Positions 25,287-33,423 of a stretch of DNA of 41,244 nucleotides are shown one piece after another (position 1 is the first letter of the stretch; every line of letters starts with the position of its first letter). Origin of the DNA: Promethearchaeota archaeon (lineage in GTDB: Archaea; Asgardarchaeota; Lokiarchaeia; Sigyniarchaeales; SOKP01); contig RDOA01000030.1 in assembly GCA_011364925.1 (NCBI GenBank), positions 1 through 41,244 of the forward strand, given 5' to 3'. The notes beneath the pieces are model-generated. The model was not told the DNA's origin. It ran no database searches and saw only the letters and a list, made by a program, of their open reading frames with translations. The position numbers and the translations under genes are program-made.

Positions 25287-25798
25287 TCTTTCATTTCTAC
25301 GGAATAAAAGGGGGGATAATAATACGTTATCACTTCGACATCCTTAAATAAGATTTCAAATACAAAATATAGCACAAATATGAACAGAACAACAGCTAGA
25401 ATTAAACTAATTCTTCGTAATCTTTTATTAAAAGATCTGTCAGTAGTGATAGATAAGAAACCAACTATTATAAGAAGGAAACCAATATTTAAAAGAATTT
25501 TTGCGAAATTAGCAATTATTAAACTAATCCATTGGATGAAATCTTGATTATACTCTAACTGTGCTTTAAACTTATAATATGAATCAGAACTGATTATACC
25601 TTCTTGATAACTCAAGTAGTATCTTTGAATGACAAGATCAATCCAATTATGATAGATATCGTTTAGAGTCTTAGCAGTAACAACTACAATTACTAAAATT
25701 ATCACGATAATAACGCCAGTCTTAATCTGTCTAATCTTTTTATTATAAATTTCTAGATATCTATGTTCGTTTATTCTTGTATTATACAATTGATTCAT
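25274..25798 (-). CDS. Three-helix membrane protein, unknown
   Basis: A 174-residue protein. A basic N-terminus (NKKIRQIKTG) is followed by a membrane helix (VIIVIILVIVVVTAKTL). A hydrophilic segment of about 45 residues rich in Tyr (YYLSYQEGIISSDSYYKF) comes next, then two more helices near residues 90-117 and 130-155. No family recognised. AGGAGGT seven bases before ATG 25798 fixes the start. Its promoter carries the second copy of the palindrome (25901-25916), directly upstream of a TATA-like ATTTTTAAAG, so it probably shares control with the ABC permease/regulator region. Confidence 0.65.
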   Translation of the reverse strand: MNQLYNTRINEHRYLEIYNKKIRQIKTGVIIVIILVIVVVTAKTLNDIYHNWIDLVIQRYYLSYQEGIISSDSYYKFKAQLEYNQDFIQWISLIIANFAKILLNIGFLLIIVGFLSITTDRSFNKRLRRISLILAVVLFIFVLYFVFEILFKDVEVITYYYPPFYSVEMKETFL

Positions 25799-25900
25799 TC
25801 GCATGACCTCCTAAATTTTAAGATTTTGACCTAGGGTAAATAATTTTAATTTATACTTTCTACTCAAAAAGATCAGTTCTAACTTTAAAAATGTTTTTCT

Positions 25901-25916
25901 GTTCAGATTACTGAAC
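25901..25916. promoter_or_regulatory. Palindrome GTTCAG-N4-CTGAAC, site 2
   Basis: GTTCAGATTACTGAAC has the same six-base arms as site 1 at 24366-24381 and the same spacing. As at site 1 it sits immediately upstream of a TATA-like box read on the minus strand, here for the three-helix membrane protein, and upstream of the coiled-coil gene on the plus strand. Confidence 0.6.
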
Positions 25917-26029
25917 AAATCGAGAATTCAATGGTCAAACAACAAAGTAATTTGAAAAAACTAGACGCAAATATTTATTTATATAGCTCATTTTAAGATT
26001 TAATATAGAAAACTCAAGTGATTAATAAA

Positions 26030-27610
26030 ATGGTAGATAAGATTATCCCCTTTCTCATCAATGTGGGGGACGTAATTCCGGCACGCTCAAAAGCTACTCT
26101 ATTAGATGAGATGGCTATGGCATTAAATGAGTGTATTAATGTTTATGGAAAAAGTCTGAGGAAATTAGGTAAAGTTAATAGAATTTCTATGTGTTTCTGG
26201 CCCGTTCGTTTAGTTCCTCTAAATGAAACTCGCGCTTGTGTTTGTAGTTATTTATTGAACAAGCAAGAAAAGTTAGCTGTAGGGAAATTCTCACAAACAC
26301 CCCCCAATCCAGATAATATTGTTCAGGGTGCAGATCCCACATCTTTTTTGAGTTCTCTGTCCTCTTACAATAGCACATATCTCAAGAAACCTAAAAATTA
26401 TAAAAGAGGTACTGTTATTCAAGAAGCCTTATTTAGCGCAAGCGAAGTTGATTACTTTAAAAACTTTTTCTTAAATCAGTACAATATTGGTGCATTCAGC
26501 GAGCCGTATTTCCTTTTAGAAGGTGGTCCTATTCCAAAAAGTATAAACCAAGCGAAAATAGCCCCAGAAGTGTTTGAATTTATCTCTCAGAAAGATGTTG
26601 GGCTATTGGATAGTTATGGACAAACGATAATTAAACTATGCGATAAATTTATCCAAAAGGGTAGTCAAGAAACTGACCGGTTGAGAAGTCGAAAAGTAGA
26701 TACTAGCGAAGAAGAAAAGCAATTAGCTCAGATAACAAAAGAATTAGAGGCAGAAAAGGCTCGAAAAATAGAAGAATCTCCTGAGGAATTGGTGAAGAGT
26801 GGAAAGTATAAAATGAGTGATAAAACGGGTGACCTCTATGACAATTTAAATACCACGAAAAACTCCGTTGATAGGTTGAAAAACGCAGTTAATAAGAACG
26901 ACCTTTTTGAAGCAGAGGGGGCGCTTAATGATGTAAACATCAAATATACGGATTTAGGAAATACTATTAGTAGATACCAAACTGAATTAGCTCAAATCAG
27001 AAAGAATGTACAACGAGAACTAAGTGACTTTGAAAAGACAAAGCAACAAAAAATAAGAGATCTCGAAAGGAAAAAATCTGAAGTAGAGAGCAAAATCCAA
27101 GCAAAGCATAGTGAAATAAGCAGTAACTTGAGCTCTGCTGAAGATATGGTAGCAAAAATCAAGGAGGAAAAACAATCCTGTTTGGATAATATCGAGAGAA
27201 TTAAAGATGTCGAAATGACTGCTGTACAAAGCTTCTTCAAAACCTATTCTCTTGAAATCAAAACGAAAGATGTTGTTGTAGGTGTGCCTATGTTCATTTT
27301 CTACTTCATTGATCCAAACACTCGTAGGACAACGGAACGAGCTCCAGTATTTCCTATATTAATTGAAAGCGGTAGAATCCACAGAACAAAAGTAACTGAT
27401 GCCTTCAGAACAAAATTAAGAGATTTGATGAACAAGGACAATGCGATGATAAATTTAGTTGAAAAAGGTGGAGAAACAGGTAACTTAATGGAGATTAAAA
27501 ATCTAGACACAAAACTTGAAGAAGCGATTAATGATTTACGTATTCGAAAGATCTTAGGCAAAAAAGAAGCTGAAAGAGACAAAGAAATTATCTATAGTTT
27601 AGTGTGGTAA
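26030..27610 (+). CDS. Large coiled-coil protein, unknown
   Basis: A 526-residue cytoplasmic protein with no signal or membrane helix. Residues about 1-200 form a globular domain (MVDKIIPFLINVGDVIPARS; RISMCFWPVRLVPLNETRACV). Residues about 215-400 are charged coiled coil (EEEKQLAQITKELEAEKARK; ELSDFEKTKQQKIRDLERKK), and a C-terminal globular part (KTKDVVVGVPMFIFYFIDPN, RAPVFPILIESGRIHRTKV) ends in KIIYSLVW-like sequence. I recognise no family. A domain-coil-domain layout suggests a scaffold or an assembling protein. ATG 26030 was chosen over GTG 26018. It follows the palindrome at 25901-25916. Confidence 0.65.
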   Translation: MVDKIIPFLINVGDVIPARSKATLLDEMAMALNECINVYGKSLRKLGKVNRISMCFWPVRLVPLNETRACVCSYLLNKQEKLAVGKFSQTPPNPDNIVQGADPTSFLSSLSSYNSTYLKKPKNYKRGTVIQEALFSASEVDYFKNFFLNQYNIGAFSEPYFLLEGGPIPKSINQAKIAPEVFEFISQKDVGLLDSYGQTIIKLCDKFIQKGSQETDRLRSRKVDTSEEEKQLAQITKELEAEKARKIEESPEELVKSGKYKMSDKTGDLYDNLNTTKNSVDRLKNAVNKNDLFEAEGALNDVNIKYTDLGNTISRYQTELAQIRKNVQRELSDFEKTKQQKIRDLERKKSEVESKIQAKHSEISSNLSSAEDMVAKIKEEKQSCLDNIERIKDVEMTAVQSFFKTYSLEIKTKDVVVGVPMFIFYFIDPNTRRTTERAPVFPILIESGRIHRTKVTDAFRTKLRDLMNKDNAMINLVEKGGETGNLMEIKNLDTKLEEAINDLRIRKILGKKEAERDKEIIYSLVW

Positions 27611-27647
27611 AGAAATTTTTATTTCTTTTTATTACTTTTTATTTATT

Positions 27648-27827
27648 TTAAGTTCTAACATAATTCATTTTTTGACCGCAACATTCAGGAATTGGTTGAT
27701 ATCCACAATCTTCTGACTTACAGCAACATAACATGTAGTCATCCTTAACAATCATCGATTGTTCGCAACACACCGGCACATCTGTTTCATTACCGCATAC
27801 TTCACATACTAATTTTGCTATAATCAT
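27648..27827 (-). CDS. Small zinc-ribbon-like protein
   Basis: A 59-residue protein with ten cysteines. CEVCGNE at residues 8-14 is a typical CxxC knuckle. It is followed by VCCEQSM, MLCCCKSEDCGY and ECCGQKM, enough to bind two metal ions. The GGAG five bases before ATG 27827 fixes the start; a longer frame upstream is probably not used. Rubredoxin-like or zinc-ribbon small proteins of this type are common in archaea and of unknown role. Monocistronic. Confidence 0.7.
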   Translation of the reverse strand: MIIAKLVCEVCGNETDVPVCCEQSMIVKDDYMLCCCKSEDCGYQPIPECCGQKMNYVRT

Positions 27828-28044
27828 CAACTCCAATTTAAAAATTCTATTATTTATGAATAAAATCAAGGAAAGAAAAAAGCTTGTTTTATGTATTATA
27901 AAAATCTTTTATATCTATTTTTTAAAAATAAAGTTTCTGTATTAGAAAGTTTGTGAAATATTAAGTCTATGCTATTTATTAAATTTCATTTAAAAATTTT
28001 CAATAATTATGAATCTTACTCACTAAATTAAATGGAGATTTATT

Positions 28045-29289
28045 GTGGTAGAAAGACTAAATTTAGATAATTCTAATCGAATCTATGAAGAAGCATTGGA
28101 TTTAATCCCTGGAGCTATATTAGGCATAAGGCGACCCTATAATTTTGTTGTTGGGGAGTATCCTATTTTTTTTGAGAGCGCAAAGGGAGGGAAAGTTATC
28201 GATGTTGATGGTAACGAATACTTGGATATGCTATGTGCCTATGGTCCTATTATCATTGGACATAGGGAAGAAGAAATAGATAACGCTGTCATTGAGCAAA
28301 TTAAAAACAAGGGATTTTGTATGTCCCTTACTCAACAGATTCAAAATAAATTAGCTAAAAAATTGAGAGAATTGATTCCTTGTTGCGAGAAGATGGTCTT
28401 TGTTAAAACTGGTTCTGATGCTACAACGGTTGGAATTCGCGTTGCTCGCGGCTACACAAAACGGACGAAAGTATTACGGTGTGGGTATCATGGGTGGCAT
28501 TCTTGGTGTGTTGAGAATAAAGGGGGTATTCCTGAAAAACTCTACGAAGATGTCTATGAGTTTGAATACAATAATCTTGAAAAAGTAACTGAAATGATGC
28601 GAGAATTTGGCAACGAAGTAGCTGCTATAATTATTACTCCTATTAATCATCCAGGAGCTCACGAAGTAGAGATGCCGAAACCTGGGTTTCTGGAAGGGCT
28701 CCGAAAATTAGCTGATACTTATGGTTCTGTGTTGATTTTTGACGAAATTCGCACAGGTTTCAGAGTTAATCTTGGAGGCGCTCAAAAAGAGTTAGGTGTT
28801 ATTCCTGACTTGGGTGCTTTCGGTAAAGCTATGGCTAACGGGTATTCTATAAGTTTTCTTGGAGGAAAAAAGGAAATTATGGACATTTTAGTTGAGGAAG
28901 TATTTCTAAGTTCAACATTCTTTCCAAATAGTTTACCACAAGTAGCTGCACTTAAAACCATCGAAATCATGGAACGGGAAGATGTTTTAGGAAGTATTCG
29001 CGCAAAAGGTAGTCAGTTTGCTAAAAGTGTTATCGATATTATTAAGGATAGCGGGGTCCCTTGCACCTTTTCAGGTGGACCTTGGATGCCATATATAACA
29101 TTTGACGCTGATCCCAACTTTTTATATAGAGAACTGAGAGAGGAATTTTATAGACAACTAATTCGACGGAAAATTTTCCTTCAGCCGTATCATCACGGTT
29201 ACATCTGCTATAGACACACAGAAGAAGATTTAGAAAATGCAATAAATATGATTAGTGAATCTCTAAAGGAATGTAAAAAATTAATGTAG
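28045..29289 (+). CDS. Class III aminotransferase (GSA-aminomutase-like)
   Basis: A 414-residue PLP enzyme of aminotransferase class III. It has VKTGSDATTVGIRVARGYTK, CGYHGWHSW (aromatic stack on PLP), IFDEIRTGFR with D233, and FGKAMANGYS with the Schiff-base lysine K261. Overall it resembles glutamate-1-semialdehyde aminomutase relatives, many of which are beta-amino acid aminotransferases. It starts at GTG 28045 after GGAG. The kce gene follows after 23 bases, so its substrate may be a diamino or beta-amino acid of the lysine pathway, for example 3,5-diaminohexanoate or 3-aminobutyrate. That is inference from context. Confidence 0.87.
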   Translation: MVERLNLDNSNRIYEEALDLIPGAILGIRRPYNFVVGEYPIFFESAKGGKVIDVDGNEYLDMLCAYGPIIIGHREEEIDNAVIEQIKNKGFCMSLTQQIQNKLAKKLRELIPCCEKMVFVKTGSDATTVGIRVARGYTKRTKVLRCGYHGWHSWCVENKGGIPEKLYEDVYEFEYNNLEKVTEMMREFGNEVAAIIITPINHPGAHEVEMPKPGFLEGLRKLADTYGSVLIFDEIRTGFRVNLGGAQKELGVIPDLGAFGKAMANGYSISFLGGKKEIMDILVEEVFLSSTFFPNSLPQVAALKTIEIMEREDVLGSIRAKGSQFAKSVIDIIKDSGVPCTFSGGPWMPYITFDADPNFLYRELREEFYRQLIRRKIFLQPYHHGYICYRHTEEDLENAINMISESLKECKKLM

Positions 29290-29312
29290 AACTATTATTT
29301 TTGATTGTTGTC

Positions 29313-30140
29313 ATGGGAAAATTAATTATAACCGCTGCAATATGTGGCGCTGAAGTAACGAAAGAACATAATCCTAATGTGCCTTACACAGTTAGAGAGA
29401 TAGGTATTGAAGCAGAAAAAGCGTTTCTAGCTGGTGCTAGCATTATTCATCTACATGTGAGGGAGGATAATGGAAAGCCTACTCAAGAATTAAAGAGATT
29501 TCAAGCATGCGTAAACGAAATCAAAAAGAGGTCTCCTGATCTTATCGTTCTCCCTTCGACAGGAGGTGCCATCGGGATGAGTAATGAAGAGAGATTACAG
29601 CCATTATTTATAAATCCAACTCCCGAAATGGCTACATTGGATATGGGAACCATGAATTTTGGTGGTGATGATATTTTTGTTAATACAGAAAATACCATTA
29701 TATCTTTCGCAAAAGAGATGAATTCACGGGGAATTAAACCAGAACTTGAGTGTTTTGATAAAGGGATGATCGATATGACGCTAAGATTGCAAAAAAAAAG
29801 GTATCTTAAAGAACCTATGCACTTTAACTTCATGATGGGAGTTGTAGGAGGAATGGCTGCGACTCCACAGAATTTACTTTTCTTAGTAAACAGCATTCCA
29901 AAGGGATCAACATTCTGCGTAGGTGGTATTGGTAAACACGAGTTTCCAATGGTTTCAATGTCAATAGCTCTTGGAGGACACGCTCGAGTAGGTTTTGAAG
30001 ATAATATATACCTTTCAAAAGGATTTTTAGCTAAATCGAATAGCGAACTTGTAGAAAAAGTCGTAAAGATTTCACAAGAATTTGGAAGAGATATTGCTTC
30101 CCCCTATGAAGCAAGATTTATTTTAGGATTAAAGAGTTGA
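29313..30140 (+). CDS. kce: 3-keto-5-aminohexanoate cleavage enzyme (BKACE family)
   Basis: A 275-residue BKACE (DUF849) protein closely resembling Kce. Kce converts 5-amino-3-oxohexanoate plus acetyl-CoA to 3-aminobutyryl-CoA plus acetoacetate in lysine fermentation. The start LIITAAICGAEVTKE is the Kce form. Zinc ligands H46 and H48 are in IIHLHVRED, and the third ligand region is VGFEDNIY near 227-233. CVGGIGKHEFPM and GGHARVGFED are also family-typical. ATG 29313 is preferred over a TTG 12 bases earlier. It lies between an aminotransferase and an N-methyltransferase-like gene, and kdd of the same pathway is at the right edge of the window. Confidence 0.88.
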   Translation: MGKLIITAAICGAEVTKEHNPNVPYTVREIGIEAEKAFLAGASIIHLHVREDNGKPTQELKRFQACVNEIKKRSPDLIVLPSTGGAIGMSNEERLQPLFINPTPEMATLDMGTMNFGGDDIFVNTENTIISFAKEMNSRGIKPELECFDKGMIDMTLRLQKKRYLKEPMHFNFMMGVVGGMAATPQNLLFLVNSIPKGSTFCVGGIGKHEFPMVSMSIALGGHARVGFEDNIYLSKGFLAKSNSELVEKVVKISQEFGRDIASPYEARFILGLKS

Positions 30141-30167
30141 AAAACAAAAGTTAAAGGAAGTAAAATT

Positions 30168-30875
30168 ATGTATAAAGAATTAGCCAAATATTACGATTTA
30201 ATTTATCATTGGAAGGATTACGAGGCTGAAGCTAACGCAGTTAAAGAATTGATTGAAAAATACAATAGATCTGACGGAAAAGATCTCCTTGATGTAGGGT
30301 GCGGCACGGGAGCGCATTTAAAATACTTTAGAAAAGATTTTTCTTGTATGGGCATCGATATCAACAACGAAATGGTAGAGGTCGCTAAAGGTAAATTCAA
30401 TAATGTAGTTTTTAAACAAGGCGATATGATAGACTTCAATTTGGAAAAGGTATTCGATGTAGTCCTATGTTTATTTAGCTCAATTGGGTATGTAAAAACT
30501 TATTCTAATTTAGAAAAAACCTTCTTAAACTTCGCAAACCATCTAAAAAAAGGTGGAGTTCTAATTGTAGAACCATGGTTTACAAAATCTACGTTCTGGG
30601 CTGGTAAGCCAGGAATGACAACTTACGATGGTGATGATGTTAAAATTGCAAGACTCAATACTACAAAAGTACAAGGAGATTTGTCAATAATGGAAATGCA
30701 TTACCTAATTGCCGAGTGGGAAGAAAATATTAAGCATTTTGTTGATATCCATGAATTAGGGTTGTTTGAAACTGACAAAACTCTTGAACTTATGGCTAAA
30801 GCTAGCCTAATATCTGAATTTCTCAGAGATGGATTGATGAAAGATAGAGGTTTGTTTATTGGAGTAAAGATGTAA
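30168..30875 (+). CDS. SAM-dependent methyltransferase, TylM1/DesVI-like
   Basis: A 235-residue class I methyltransferase. KELAKYYDLIYHWKDYEAEA, motif I LLDVGCGTGAHLKYF, GIDINNEMV, FKQGDMIDF and the run VLCLFSSIGYVKTYSNLEKT, then GGVLIVEPWF, match the TylM1/DesVI aminosugar N,N-dimethyltransferase group, which methylates amino groups. Cotranscription with the aminotransferase and kce (27 bases from kce) suggests an amino compound as acceptor, perhaps an intermediate or product of that pathway. This is inference; glycine-type N-methyltransferases share the fold. Confidence 0.85.
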   Translation: MYKELAKYYDLIYHWKDYEAEANAVKELIEKYNRSDGKDLLDVGCGTGAHLKYFRKDFSCMGIDINNEMVEVAKGKFNNVVFKQGDMIDFNLEKVFDVVLCLFSSIGYVKTYSNLEKTFLNFANHLKKGGVLIVEPWFTKSTFWAGKPGMTTYDGDDVKIARLNTTKVQGDLSIMEMHYLIAEWEENIKHFVDIHELGLFETDKTLELMAKASLISEFLRDGLMKDRGLFIGVKM

Positions 30876-30950
30876 ATAGCAAGACAATTTTTTTTTCAAA
30901 TATTCTTTTTTGATAAATCTTTAAATAGTTGAACATCATTTCATAAATTC

Positions 30951-32504
30951 ATGACTGGCAAAAATAAATATGGTTTAATTGTCGTTGGTGGTGGCATCAC
31001 TGGGTTAAGTAGTGCTCTAACATGGGCGCTAAACCACGATGTTAAAGAAGAACCCGTTTTGTTAATTGAGAAAGAGCCTAAAACTGGAGGGTATGTTACT
31101 TCTTATGAACGAGAAGGATTTTTATTCGACACATGCCAAATGATTCCAAATATTTCGGATATTCTTAGCTATCTAGGCATCGAGATTGAATTGAAAAAGT
31201 TCAAAGGATATTATATGAGAATCTTCTTGGTAAATCCCGAAACAGATGAAATTAAAGTTCTTGAGCTTCCTTCAGGTGTAGACACATTCAAAAAGCAATT
31301 AATGGCGTTATATCCTAATAATGCAGCGGAGATCGAGAAGTTCTTAGATTACTCTCGAGAGATGTATCTTGAGCTTTTTGATTTGAAGCTGGAACCGACT
31401 GCTAAAGAAATCATGAAAACGCTGAAGAATTGTCCTAAAATTGTTGCTAACTCGTCGAAAACGTTCAAAAAGTATTTTGAGAAGTTCAACATTACAGAAC
31501 CAGATGTTGAAGAAATTTTCAATGTTTTTGCTGAATTTAGCGCGCTTCCCGCGGAACAAGTAGCTGCAATAGTTCCTATTTCTGCCATGAATTCCTTGTT
31601 AGATGGGGCTTTTAGGCCCAAAGATGGATTTGTTGAATTTTCCAAGAAAATTGAGAAGAAATATCAAGATTTAGGTGGAGAATTGCTATTAAAAACTGAG
31701 GTTGAGAAAATTCTGGTGGATGATGGAGAGGTAGAAGGCGTTCAACTAAAAGACGGTGAGAAACTATATTCAGATTATATAATTACTACAGTAGATCCTA
31801 TGGTAGCAATGAAATCGATGGTAGGATTAGATAAAATTAGAGCACTCGATAAAAAATTCGCTAAAAAAGTAGAGGAAGTAAAAATGTCTACATCTTCCAT
31901 GAACCTCAGCATCGGTTTAGACGATGAAATAGATTTAGATGCATTGGGTATGGATTGCGGATATAACGTAATAACTACTGGGGGAGACACATATGATCGC
32001 TTATTTGATGCATATGAAGAGGGAGAAATAGGTTTTACTGACAAACGATTCCACTTAGGGGTCGTATGTCCTTCCCTAACCACAGGAGGAAAGCCAAACT
32101 TAACTGTTAGAATTTCACCAATGGCTTTAGCTGATTGGTTGGAGTTAAGGAAAAACGATCCAGAAAAATATAAAGAACGGAAACAAAATTGGGCTGATTT
32201 TTTCATTGATAAAATTGAGAAATACTTAATCCCTGATTTGAGGAAACACATTAAAGTCGTAGATATTTCCACACCTGCTACATACGCACGCTATTCCGGT
32301 TCTCCCACGGGATCAGTTTACGACATGGCTCCTTATCCAGATAATTTTGGTAGAACGAGATTAAAAATGAGAACTCCAATTAAGGGATTATTTCAACCAA
32401 AATTCGTTCATGGCGTATTCGGATGTTTGCTCGCTGGGATGCAAGCGAACGATATGATTCTTGACAGAAAAATTATGGATGGAAACGCGAGATATAAACC
32501 TTAA
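30951..32504 (+). CDS. FAD-dependent oxidoreductase, phytoene desaturase/retinol saturase family
   Basis: A 517-residue CrtI/retinol-saturase-type flavoprotein. The N-terminal dinucleotide-binding loop is IVVGGGITGLSSALTWAL, followed by VLLIEKEPKTGGYVTSYERE. The middle contains GFVEFSKKIEKKYQDLGGEL and DYIITTVDP. The C-terminal FAD site reads YSGSPTGSVYDMAPYPDNFG and VHGVFGCLLAGMQAND. Such enzymes desaturate or saturate isoprenoid chains or other lipids. In archaea they may act on carotenoid or isoprenoid lipids. Substrate undetermined. Monocistronic with a TATA-like TTTAAATAG 27 bases before the ATG. Confidence 0.87.
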   Translation: MTGKNKYGLIVVGGGITGLSSALTWALNHDVKEEPVLLIEKEPKTGGYVTSYEREGFLFDTCQMIPNISDILSYLGIEIELKKFKGYYMRIFLVNPETDEIKVLELPSGVDTFKKQLMALYPNNAAEIEKFLDYSREMYLELFDLKLEPTAKEIMKTLKNCPKIVANSSKTFKKYFEKFNITEPDVEEIFNVFAEFSALPAEQVAAIVPISAMNSLLDGAFRPKDGFVEFSKKIEKKYQDLGGELLLKTEVEKILVDDGEVEGVQLKDGEKLYSDYIITTVDPMVAMKSMVGLDKIRALDKKFAKKVEEVKMSTSSMNLSIGLDDEIDLDALGMDCGYNVITTGGDTYDRLFDAYEEGEIGFTDKRFHLGVVCPSLTTGGKPNLTVRISPMALADWLELRKNDPEKYKERKQNWADFFIDKIEKYLIPDLRKHIKVVDISTPATYARYSGSPTGSVYDMAPYPDNFGRTRLKMRTPIKGLFQPKFVHGVFGCLLAGMQANDMILDRKIMDGNARYKP

Positions 32505-32528
32505 TCCTATTTTTTTTTATTCTATTTT

Positions 32529-33359
32529 TTAACCGATAATAGCATAAGCGTTACTCAGCACGATTGCTCTATCTGTCTTTACTTGGATGATGTATTTTCC
32601 GTTAACTTTCCATCCCTCAGTAGTTAAAGATTCACCGGGATACACTACATTTGTAAATCGAACTTTGAATTCTTTAAAGCGTGAAATGTCTCCGTCGCAT
32701 ACGCTATATAAAATTGCTCTTGTAGCAAACCCATAAGTGCATAATCCGTGTAAAATTGGTTTTTCTTGACCTCCAAAACGAGCAGCCTTAGGGTCTATAT
32801 GCAGAGGATTTAAATCCCCGCTTAGGCGATATAATGCGGCTTGATTTTCTGCTGTTTTATAGGTAACACTAAAGTCTGGTGACCTGTCCTCTGGCGGAGT
32901 TATTGGTTCTGTTTTAGGTCCACGTTCTCCTCCAAATCCTCCAGCTCCTAAGTAAAAAAATGAGGATTCAATTTCGAATAATGGGGATCTATCGTTTGAA
33001 AGACCTGTAGTTTTTACATTAATTACTGCTGCTTTTATTTTATCATAAATACTTGTAACTTCGCTAAAACAAATAACCTCTCCTTGTGGGTTAAATGGTT
33101 TATATAATCGGACTAATTCTTCTCCGTGAATAAATTTAGGAAAGCTTATGTTACCCAAATGAGGGAAGACACTATACCTAAGAACCGTTGCATAACTTGG
33201 AAATACTTTAAGACCCCCTGAAGCCCCTTCGTAAATGAACGAAAGCTCTGAGGTTTGAGCCCCAATTCCTAATGCGTAAAGAATAACATCCTTACTGTTA
33301 TATTTTAATATTTTTTCTGGATTTTTTTTTCCCACGACACTAAAATCTAATCCCGACAT
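32529..33359 (-). CDS. MaoC-type enoyl-CoA hydratase 2
   Basis: A 276-residue protein with two hot-dog halves. The C-terminal half has the hydratase-2 motif YRLSGDLNPLHIDPKAARFG (catalytic Asp and His) followed by PILHGLCTYGFATRAI. The N-terminal half (YALGIGAQTSELSFIYEG; FPSYATVLRYSVFPHLG) is the degenerate domain seen in peroxisomal multifunctional enzyme type 2. It hydrates trans-2-enoyl-CoA to (R)-3-hydroxyacyl-CoA or the reverse. With the acyl-CoA synthetase and the short-chain dehydrogenases in this window it suggests fatty acyl-CoA metabolism, though the genes are not adjacent. Confidence 0.9.
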   Translation of the reverse strand: MSGLDFSVVGKKNPEKILKYNSKDVILYALGIGAQTSELSFIYEGASGGLKVFPSYATVLRYSVFPHLGNISFPKFIHGEELVRLYKPFNPQGEVICFSEVTSIYDKIKAAVINVKTTGLSNDRSPLFEIESSFFYLGAGGFGGERGPKTEPITPPEDRSPDFSVTYKTAENQAALYRLSGDLNPLHIDPKAARFGGQEKPILHGLCTYGFATRAILYSVCDGDISRFKEFKVRFTNVVYPGESLTTEGWKVNGKYIIQVKTDRAIVLSNAYAIIG

Positions 33360-33423
33360 TTTATATCAGTATAATATTTGGTTTACGAGTTTAAAAATGT
33401 TCTCAATCTCAATTAGAATCCAA

